64,000 nucleotides of DNA from Ceratopteris richardii (lineage: Eukaryota; Streptophyta; Polypodiopsida; Polypodiales; Pteridaceae): contig CM035407.1 of assembly GCA_020310875.1 (NCBI GenBank), positions 85,577,342 through 85,641,341 on the forward strand, in the 5' to 3' direction. The notes beneath the pieces are model-generated. The model was not told the DNA's origin. It ran no database searches and was given only the letters and a program-made list of their open reading frames with translations. The translations under genes were made by a program, and so were the position numbers. Shown here piece after piece: positions 53,384 through 61,471 of this stretch. Position 1 is the stretch's first letter. Each line of letters begins with the position of its first letter.

Positions 53384-54238
53384 TGTTACATAAGAACAAG
53401 CTCTAAAGTGTTATTTTGTAGGCTTATGGAGTTTATTATTTGTGATAAATAACATGTGGAGGCGCTCACATCTCCAAATTTAGATTAAAAGTAGATAAAA
53501 GTAAGAAAGAAAGGAGAGGTGTCTATTTTTAGACAAGGAAGGTGCTTCTGTTGATAGCCTCTCAATAAAAAGAGTGGTTCTCTTAGTGTAGGTGTCCAAA
53601 TTGAGTGATTCATGTTGTGTTGCAAAGCTTACAACTTGTATTATATAAGTAAATCAGTTTTTGTACAAATTTAAATGAGGAAGCACCATGAAAGTAGGTG
53701 TTTTTGCAGATCTTCTTTCTTGTGTCTATCCGGTGTCCCATCAGAGACATACCTCTCTTCAAACTTTCATATCTCAGTCGTTAGGAGATCTTTTTGAGTG
53801 ATTTCACTTGGAAGAGTTTCCTTAGCTCTCATAATTTCTATCTATATCAAAATTCTCCATAGATCTTTGAGTTTTCGTGTTGTTGTACATTAGTGTTCAA
53901 TTCAGACAGTTAGTCATACCTTGCTATTGCAGACCTCTGCATACCTTGACTTCAAGCTGTTCGTTCCGGAGCTATACTCCACCTTGTTTGACGTTTTTTG
54001 TTTCTAAAGCATGCTATTCAGAGTCTTCTCTCAGGATACATGATTAGTTTTGACAAATAATGCTCAGAGCATTTCTGGTGGTTATTTTTCTACAGTGACC
54101 TATTTTTGTTTTCTTGAAAGTTTGGAGGAAAGTTTGTTTTGAAAGTTTGGAAATATTTGTTTGATCTTTTGAAGATCTTGGGAGGTCTCATCATGTTTCA
54201 TTGTGTACTTTGATGTTTACAAGTTTTTAAACACAACA
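53384..54238 (+). repeat. Copia-D 3' LTR (855 bp)
   Basis: It runs from TGTTACATAAG to ACACAACA. A TATA box TATATAAG is at 53642-53649. It has multiple substitutions and short indels relative to 41844-42699. Confidence 0.93.
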
Positions 54239-56324
54239 TAAGCTTGATAGGTGATCGAAAGATAAGTATTACCTTCTTCACCTTCGCTCATGTCCCCTAT
54301 TTTATCGAAAGGTACCTCTGGAACTTTTTGCTTAGAGCCTGCTTTTGTCATTTTGGAATCAAGTTCTGGAACCTGATCCTTCACATGATTCCATAGCTCA
54401 GGTTTTGCTTTGAGCAACTCCTCTATCGTGAGATGACACTGAACCTTAGTGTTCTTCATGACGCCAGTGTTTCTTGGAACCACCGAGTCCTCATTTTTTA
54501 TCAATATTATGGGAGCTCTGATCTGGAGAGATTCAAATTCCCATGGGCCTGTGAACTGTGGTAACTCTTGTAAAGAATTGGATTCAAATCCTGAACTTCC
54601 TTCCTCTTGTTGCTCTACTTGGTCTCCATAAATAGATGGAATGTCTTGTGGAAATTGATCGTGAAGGACATCAATCTCGAGAATAGGAGGGGGAACATCC
54701 TTCTCCTTGGCCCATTTCTCTTCTTGTATTTCTTGCAAGAACTTTTGAGTGTGCTATTGAACTGAAAGAGGTTCTCCATCATCTATGGAGTTAGGAACAT
54801 AGACTTTCTTTGGTGATGAGCTTTCTCTTTCAATAGTTGGTTGAGCATGTGGAGGTAAAGAAACTTGTGGTTTATTTACCAACTACTCTAATCTATCTAG
54901 TAAGCCATGGAAGTGCAAACCCGGTGTAATAGCATTTGTTTGATTGAACGATTGATTGGACTCAAACATAGCTTGAGTTAGTTCCACCATTTTTATGCAC
55001 ATTTTTGTCCGTTCAATCTCTAAATCTACTCTAGGGTAGCTCTTGTCTAGGTTTGCAGGTGTTGGAACTTCTTGAAGTCGAGCCTCGTATGCCTTGAACA
55101 TCATGTCCAAGGCATATGGGGTTGGATCTGCAAGAACAGATCCTGGTTGTGGTTTATTTACAGTCGTTGGTGGGTGGGGATGAGGTGGTGTGGATGGAGT
55201 TTTGGCATGCGAGGGGTTTTGAGAGGCAATATCTTCTATTTTTGTTTTTTCATCTTTTAGGCTTTCTTCTATTTCTGATAACTTTTTGGTCCGCTTACGA
55301 TTGGCCTTCTCTCTAGTATCCTTCCATGTTCTTGTTTTTCTCTTACTAGGCTCTCTTGACTCACTTGGCCCTGATTGCTCAGCTAGTTTAGCTCGTTGTA
55401 AGGCTTGTGCCCTAGTAACTACATGTATAGGAGCCACATTATCACTACTGGAACTTGAATCCCCTACTAGGCCTACTACATTAATGGGTGTGACCTTTGG
55501 TGCACTAGAGGGATGTTTGGGACAATCTCTCTGGAGCTGTTCTTTGTCACACTCAAGACAAACGACTGGTATTGTGATGTTCTCCCCTTGTATGGGAGCT
55601 AGTGGGTGGGGTGGTTGTTGTCCTGGTATAGGTTGAGGTTGGCTATATCCTCCATGTTCATATAGTCTAGTTGTTCCTCGTGGTCCTAGACATGGGTTAT
55701 ACCTAGGAACTTCTCTGCCTTGCTCTCTAGGAGGGTACCCGTATGGTCTACATTGGGGTGGTACAAACGGTCGTGGTTGTCTATTGATTGGATAGTTTTT
55801 GATGTTGTAATTGATGTACTTCTCCTCACTATAAGAGTACATGTTAGGATCCTGAGTTGGGTGTCTATCGTAAGGGTAAGGTTGTGATAACCCCAATCCT
55901 TCTCTGGAGCAGACATGAGATGGATGATCTCCATTGCAAAGTGTGCAACTTCCTAACATTGGCACTCTCAAGGAGGAGTTCTGGTTGTTCCTTTGTCCTT
56001 GTACTCCTAATTTCTTGGCCACTAATGTTGCCACTTCCTCCACATAGCTCGATCTAGAAGTCTCATTGCTCCCTGTATCCTCTGTTTTGGTAGGGTCTTG
56101 TGTGATTTTGAGATTCTCAGCCAAGTTGTCTTCCAAATCTATGCACGCTTGAAGACACTCACTCAGAGTTTGCAATCATTTTATCTAAAAATAAGGATAT
56201 CATTTTCTGCTACGAAGGTCTCTCTGTCACAAGGCATCAATCTACATATTGATTAAATCTTCGTGCTACATTTTTTACTGCTGTTGACCTAAGCTTCAAC
56301 TTAGGGACTTGCGGAGAAAGAGAC
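54239..56324 (-). pseudogene. Gypsy-6 right part: gag and start of PR1
   Basis: Minus-strand pieces 54883-56175 and 54217-54738 carry the capsid end (ECLQACIDLEDN), a first knuckle CTLCNGDHPSHVC, a Pro-rich spacer, the knuckle CLECDKEQLQRDC (His replaced by Gln), a charged helix and the Gag C-terminus through PVVQ-like sequence to VQCHLTIEELLKAKPELWNHV. The last piece reads through the gag/PR1 boundary with a Gln codon, unlike Gypsy-2. Between 56175 and 56324 the capsid (LFLDKM, ARRFNQYVD) is broken and more diverged. The element is cut at 56324 by the Gypsy-4 3' LTR. Its 5' end lies beyond the window. Confidence 0.87.
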
Positions 56325-57173
56325 TGTACCTCAATCCCCTCACAAGTGCATATAGTGGGGATACACGCTTTTAATTTATCAATCCGAAGAGTATACTAAC
56401 CTAGCCGAGTGTATGAAGACATGCAAATGTGTAATGGTCAATGCAAAAGTATTACTCAAAAGTGAAAGTGAGAAAAACACTTATCCTAACAAGCTTCAAC
56501 TGTAGGTCAAGACGAAACGATACTTGGTGCAGCAGCCGTCAGTATTTTGGACTTTTCTCCTAGCTCCGAGCTCCAAACATAGCGAATAGCATATGCGTTT
56601 CGAAGCTCTCGAGAAGACGCATCCAATGGCAGTGGTTTCACGCAATTCCGACACTCCTACTTCAAGTTATGACAGAAATACTGAGTTGCGGGAATACTTT
56701 CCTACACTTCAGCACCTCCTACACCTCGCACACACCTCTCCTACAGCAAAGAAACACTCTCAAGGATAGACCACACTCACAAGCACTCTTTCCAAGCAAT
56801 ACACATGCATACAGGCTCACAAAGAAGAAGATGAAGAGGGAAGAAGACACAAATTCGAATTTCTGTGCTCTCTATTCTCACAATGGCAAAAAGTGTTTTA
56901 CAAAGAGTCACATTTGACTTATATACCAGTGCCCTAAAAATGGTCCTTTCACACAAGTGACCGGCACTTTATTCCCTAAGAGCTAATTTCCTACTATTTT
57001 ACATGGATAAGCTTCTATTCTTCTATGGGAATGCATCTAGAGGACTCCTCTAGTGCCTTTACAAGGGAAATATATTACAAAAATGAATATGTTACAAAAA
57101 TATCTGGTCCAAATCGGAAAAATTTTGGGGCCCGTCTTTTTCTCTGCTTTGTGCGCTCTTTGGCTCTGCAACA
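56325..57173 (-). repeat. Gypsy-4 3' LTR (849 bp; could extend to 57667)
   Basis: The plus strand starts TGTACCTCAATCC and ends TGCAACA at 57173, followed by a pyrimidine tract (purine on the minus strand). A second possible LTR start with its own purine tract lies at 57667. The partner LTR is outside the window, so the choice is open. A minus-strand TATATAAG is at 56918-56925. Confidence 0.7.
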
Positions 57174-57209
57174 CTCTCCCCCTCTTCGCCTCTGTCGTCC
57201 CTTGACAGA
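57174..57209 (-). promoter_or_regulatory. Gypsy-4 polypurine tract B and hairpin
   Basis: The plus strand CTCTCCCCCTCTT (57174-57186) is a purine tract on the minus strand next to TGTTGC. Immediately upstream is a perfect 6-bp stem, TCTGTC (57191-57196) and GACAGA (57204-57209). Confidence 0.78.
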
Positions 57210-57609
57210 CTTCGCTTCCTTTGACAGACTTTGCTTCGCGCACGCGCCCTGTGGTCAGTATTGTCTGCAGTTAAACAGACATGCAGATTCGATGGCCTTC
57301 TTGATTCAAGCTCTACTACTCGAGAGCCTGATGTAATTGTCTTGCCTGTTGACTTGGGTTGCCACGCACGCCACCAGTGACTAGGAATGTGCTATTCTTA
57401 GTCACCCTCTTCAACTTTTCAGCCTCTACCCCTTTCTAACTTTTGGTCCTACTCTGATGTTTGAAAAATCCACTCCTCTGGACCCCGGGGTTAAGCTTTG
57501 TAGCCTGGTGCGTGCCCCTGCGGGGCTCTGTGCAGAGATGGGTGTTGCGCCCCTGCGGGGCTTCCTGCAGAGATGTATCTTTACATTTGTCTATCTTCAA
57601 ATTGCCCTT
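57210..57609 (-). other. Gypsy-4 spacer between ORF3 and tract B, with duplicated GC hairpin
   Basis: This is noncoding as far as I can see. Two identical 13-nt inverted repeats GCCCCTGCGGGGC lie at 57514-57526 and 57549-57561, each followed by a TGCAGAGATG block, that is, a 35-bp direct duplication of a strong hairpin. GGACCCCGGGG precedes them. Confidence 0.75.
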
Positions 57610-60600
57610 TTAGTGAAGCTGTTTCTTTCGTTGCTTTCTTTTTTTCCTTTTCTGTACACTCTCAACACTGCCCCCCTCCTGAGCTCTGTCGTCCCCGACA
57701 GGCTTTGAATAGCGCCGGGCATATGTTCTGTACACTTGTTGCTCTGTGTCATTTAGCAGATTGGCTTCACGTATCATGATCTGTTTCCATTGTTCAGCTT
57801 TGACTCCATCGTTGGGCGGTTGTCGGTGATCTGCGAAGAAGCTCAGTTCGTATGCCACAAGTCTGGCATTCAGATTGGATGACATCTTTAAAAATATCTC
57901 TGAATCGATTTCAAAAAATCCTGTAAAAAACGCTTCTTCGAATGTCTGCATATACGAGCTTGGCAAAAACATGAGTCTAGAATAGTATGCCATTATTGTG
58001 GGGCGGCTCGGCATTACTGACAGATCAAAAATAAGTATATTTGTGCCTTGATTAATGCCGATGAAGTTCAGAAATGTATACGCTGCATGCTTGAAGACCT
58101 TCAAAACTGTAAGTAGCATACTAAGTATTTTATTTGTCATCTTAACTGCTAAATCTGGTACTGTCGCATAGTTTTGTAGCCAAAATTCTATTGTTTTGAT
58201 CATGTAATCCTCGGTTGGCAAATAATTATGCGGCGGGCTCGGTAACATCGGATAGTTGAGCCACTGTTTATTAATATTGCCGCTGCGTTGTAAAGCCAAA
58301 AATTCCGTTGGCTCCCTTCTGCGTGGTATTGGGCAAAACGAAGGGTTTACCTGGAATAAATAAGGTGCGGCCTCCCAGTGCACCCGTAGTGTGGGATGTT
58401 TCTCCAAAAACTTTCTCCTCCACACTGGCTGTGCAGCTTCAAACTCTGCTTGAGTGTACGTGAATGTGTCATTCTTGAAATTGAGCTGCTCATCTGGGCT
58501 TTTGTGCGTAACCTTCTTTATATATTGCCTTGTTTTCTCTTTCAGCAGTCCATATGGAATGTTGAAAGGCTTTATGATCTTCTCCAAGTCTTTACCTTTG
58601 ATTTTTGCTTCCTTCATGACCTTGATGACTTCGTTCTCAAAATTTTCCGTCAATCGGGACACCACTAGTGCCCGTTCCTTCTGACTTATTTCTGCAGTGT
58701 ATGGCATTGGATGATCATCATGCATATCCGCCATCTGCTCATGCATTGGAGAATGATAGATCGGTTGAGATAGAGGGCTTACCTCTACCTCGTCAGTAGG
58801 ATGTTCTTTTTCTGGCACTACTGATGTCCCGATCGGTTCTTTACCTTTCTGCTGATTCTGTAGCTCTTCAATGCATTCTTCTTTTTCTTTTACCTTTTGC
58901 AGGGCTTCACTGAGTTTTTCTTTAGTGACTAGGAGTTCCTTACCTATGTCGGCTACGTGATCCATGTTTTCACTGTAGCTCTGTACCAGTTTGGCCTGTG
59001 CTGAATTCAGCTGCCTTTTGAGCTCACTCATTTCTTGATTGTGCCGCCGTTCTGATTCTTCTTGTACTTCCTTAGCTTGTTGTAGCAATTTGGCATACTC
59101 CGCTATCTGTTCTTTTAATTCCTGTTCTTTAGTTTCTGAGGGGCCCTGTTGTATCAGTGGTTGATCATATAATAAAGATTTCATCAATTCTTTATTCCTA
59201 TCGCGCAGGCTGTCGTTCTCTTCGAGATATAGCTCGAGTTGCTGCTCTAATAGTACGCTTCGCATCTTCATTTTTTCTTTCTCAGCCTCGCTTGCTTTGT
59301 GTAATTGTTGCCACTCTTCTAGTTGTGTAAGCAACTTTTGATTTTGGGCAATGGATTCGTCATATTGTGTCTTGATTGCTTGCACTTCAGTATTTTTGTT
59401 TGCCACCTCTTTTTGTGCCGCAATTAGCTGTGCCGATAGCTGTTCACTCATGAGTTGAAACTGATTCTTTTCTTGCATGGCTTTGTCATAATCTGCATCT
59501 ATATCCATCATTTGCTGTTGTGTATCCATAGCTGTCTGGATCATTTGCTTCACTACCGGCTTCAGTTGAGTCACATCCACATTGAGCCAAGTTTTTGGTA
59601 TTGAGGGTTCTTCTCCGGTAGTCACGTCTTTACCTTGAGCAATGTGTAAAGTGGTATCATGGGGCTGCCTGATTTGAAGCTGTATCCGTGGCTCAGCCCT
59701 CCTGTTTTCATCCTGTCCCTGAGGTGTGTCATCAGGCACCTCGATTATTGTTTGTTCTTTTTGTGGGACCTCTCCCGCATCCATATTCTTTGGGGTTTGT
59801 TCTTCCTCTTTAATAGGTATTTTGACATGTGTAACCCCCGTAGTTGTGTCTTCCTTGATACTTACTTTGGTAGTGTCATTCAATTGAATGACATGCTCCT
59901 GTTCCTGAGCATCCTCCACCTTCTTTTCTTTTTCCTTCTGGCTGTCTGGTGTTACTTCCATTTGATTGACTTCTGGTCCTTCGTCTTCATAAGTTTCGGT
60001 CCTGATATCAGTATCTAGCGTATCTTTCTCAGGACTGGATTCCGTGTTCGTACTTGAGTCATCAATGCCCAATTCTTGGTATCTTCCAGGTTGTTTTGGA
60101 GGTGTTTCTGTACTCTGTTTTTGCTGAACTTGACTTGCTTGTCTATAATGATGTCCTTGGACATTTAGATTTACCTGCCCTTGCATGTACTGGTGTGTTT
60201 GCTCGAGGGCAGCAGACAAGTCTCTTTTTGAAATCGGCATTTGAGCCGTCGTGACCTTAGGTAAGAGATGCGTTCTCTTGGACTGAGGTGTTGCTTGGGC
60301 TTCTTCTTCTCGCAAGCATTTTGTACCCCTCATGGGCTTCTGTGTGCTGGTTCCGGCCTCTTCCACTACAACTGCTGCTTTCTTTTTCTTAGGGACAGAA
60401 GCGGATTTTGCATACCTTGCTAGTCCTTCTGCTGTTGGCATCTCTCGTAAGCAGTGCCTCATGTCTAGGGCTTCATATATCAATAAGGTCAAAGCTGAAC
60501 CACCGTTCAGGAACTTCTTTTGCCCCCATTTCTTCTGAGCTTCAAACAATCGCTCTTGTACGTAACCTGTGAGATTCACTTTGTTTCCTATCTGTCTCAT

Positions 60601-61209
60601 GGCATGCGATAGGAGTTGTACTACAATTTTCTGAGGTGCAGTGTATCTGTTCATGCCAGGAAAACAGAAGTGTTGGTGTACCAGACGTACTGCATCTTCG
60701 ATATCTACTCTGTTAATCTCCAGGAAGGATCTTTTCTTGGGGTCATGGCATTCTTCCTTGACATTGGTAATTCCTTCCTGATTCCACCCAAAGGTCTTAT
60801 TGATCAATTCATGAGTGAATTGAATGGTCTTCCACTTGCCCACCTTGTCCAAAACCTTTGCTTCGGGAACCGAAATCTTTGTAGCAGCCGGCTGCATAGT
60901 ATTCATTACTTGTGTACATCTTTGGAAGTCTAGTACACATATAGGTATCTTCAAAAATGCTTCAATGCCAGCTTGAGTCCATACTTCTTCGATATGTGGT
61001 AACCCTTGTATTATGGTCTTGAAATCCTGTGACATAATAGGGAAATAGTGGTCCCTGTCCATAATCTTGATGGTTGCCATGAATAGAAGTTCCGAGATAG
61101 GTTGGTCATCTCGAAACCAATGTCCTCTGACCTTGGTTATTGACCCCAATGGAAGAAGTAGTTCCTCTTCCTGCTGTGTAGCTTCTGAGTCAGAAGATGT
61201 CATCTGCAC
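57610..61209 (-). CDS. Gypsy-4 ORF3: 1,199-residue coiled-coil protein of unknown function
   Basis: It is an intact frame from ATG 61209 to the stop at 57610, on the same strand as pol and 262 nt after it. Residues about 1-270 look globular (HWFRDDQPISELLFMATIK, FCFPGMNRYTAPQKIVVQLL, KKFLNGGSALTLLIYEALDM). About 275-330 is Lys/Arg-rich and could act as a nuclear signal. About 360-540 is acidic and low in complexity. About 543-790 is a long Gln/Glu-rich coiled coil. About 865-1150 is a Trp/Pro/Arg-rich domain shared with the ORF3 element at 30798-35600 (RRREPTEFLALQRSG, IMAYYSRLMFLPSSYMQTF). The C-terminus is very basic. I see no signal peptide or clear membrane helix. Its place matches the env-like ORF of Athila elements, but I do not recognise the family. 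It might be a structural or nucleic-acid-binding protein. Confidence 0.85.
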   Translation of the reverse strand: MQMTSSDSEATQQEEELLLPLGSITKVRGHWFRDDQPISELLFMATIKIMDRDHYFPIMSQDFKTIIQGLPHIEEVWTQAGIEAFLKIPICVLDFQRCTQVMNTMQPAATKISVPEAKVLDKVGKWKTIQFTHELINKTFGWNQEGITNVKEECHDPKKRSFLEINRVDIEDAVRLVHQHFCFPGMNRYTAPQKIVVQLLSHAMRQIGNKVNLTGYVQERLFEAQKKWGQKKFLNGGSALTLLIYEALDMRHCLREMPTAEGLARYAKSASVPKKKKAAVVVEEAGTSTQKPMRGTKCLREEEAQATPQSKRTHLLPKVTTAQMPISKRDLSAALEQTHQYMQGQVNLNVQGHHYRQASQVQQKQSTETPPKQPGRYQELGIDDSSTNTESSPEKDTLDTDIRTETYEDEGPEVNQMEVTPDSQKEKEKKVEDAQEQEHVIQLNDTTKVSIKEDTTTGVTHVKIPIKEEEQTPKNMDAGEVPQKEQTIIEVPDDTPQGQDENRRAEPRIQLQIRQPHDTTLHIAQGKDVTTGEEPSIPKTWLNVDVTQLKPVVKQMIQTAMDTQQQMMDIDADYDKAMQEKNQFQLMSEQLSAQLIAAQKEVANKNTEVQAIKTQYDESIAQNQKLLTQLEEWQQLHKASEAEKEKMKMRSVLLEQQLELYLEENDSLRDRNKELMKSLLYDQPLIQQGPSETKEQELKEQIAEYAKLLQQAKEVQEESERRHNQEMSELKRQLNSAQAKLVQSYSENMDHVADIGKELLVTKEKLSEALQKVKEKEECIEELQNQQKGKEPIGTSVVPEKEHPTDEVEVSPLSQPIYHSPMHEQMADMHDDHPMPYTAEISQKERALVVSRLTENFENEVIKVMKEAKIKGKDLEKIIKPFNIPYGLLKEKTRQYIKKVTHKSPDEQLNFKNDTFTYTQAEFEAAQPVWRRKFLEKHPTLRVHWEAAPYLFQVNPSFCPIPRRREPTEFLALQRSGNINKQWLNYPMLPSPPHNYLPTEDYMIKTIEFWLQNYATVPDLAVKMTNKILSMLLTVLKVFKHAAYTFLNFIGINQGTNILIFDLSVMPSRPTIMAYYSRLMFLPSSYMQTFEEAFFTGFFEIDSEIFLKMSSNLNARLVAYELSFFADHRQPPNDGVKAEQWKQIMIREANLLNDTEQQVYRTYARRYSKPVGDDRAQEGGSVESVQKRKKRKQRKKQLH
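57668..57701 (-). promoter_or_regulatory. Second hairpin-polypurine module inside the ORF3 end
   Basis: The minus strand has CTGTC (57686-57690 on plus) and GACAG (57697-57701) as a 5-bp stem, then GCTCAGGAGGGGGGCAG and TGTTGAG. It repeats the arrangement at 57173-57209 but lies within the last 30 codons of ORF3. Confidence 0.65.
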
Positions 61210-61471
61210 TCAATATAGAGGATGAATTAGTATCCATATGTTTTCCATGATTATTAATTCGATGTCGCTTCGAGTGCATGGTGTCGTCCCTTTCCCGTGG
61301 GTGTGAGAAAGGTAATACCTGAATTTTTCATGTATTTTTATATATATTTTTTTTTGCTGAAAGAAAACATAAAAGTTAGTACATAGCCGAAGCGGTTAGT
61401 GAAATGTTATTGGAGTAATATTTTAAGTATGTACAAGTGCTCTCCTATTTCCAAAGGGAAAATGTGCGTGA

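Larger units (their letters stand above)
41844..54238 (+). mobile_element. Copia-D: Ty1/copia element, split by Copia-B
   Basis: It consists of 5' LTR 41844-42699, primer site 42703-42714, gag 42783-43418, protease and integrase remnants to about 45060, RT 45101-45808, then the Copia-B insertion, the RNase H remnant and purine tract 53052-53383, and 3' LTR 53384-54238. It is inserted in Gypsy-6. The LTRs differ by several percent, including small indels, so it is older than Copia-B. Integrase lacks part of its core and the element cannot be autonomous. Confidence 0.93.

Noticed and set aside
57514..57561. Rho-independent terminators
   Set aside because: The hairpins lack T runs and this is plant DNA; they are reported only as a structural repeat.
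57610..61209. Envelope glycoprotein
   Set aside because: The position fits, but no signal peptide, membrane helix or Cys pattern was seen; the middle is coiled coil.
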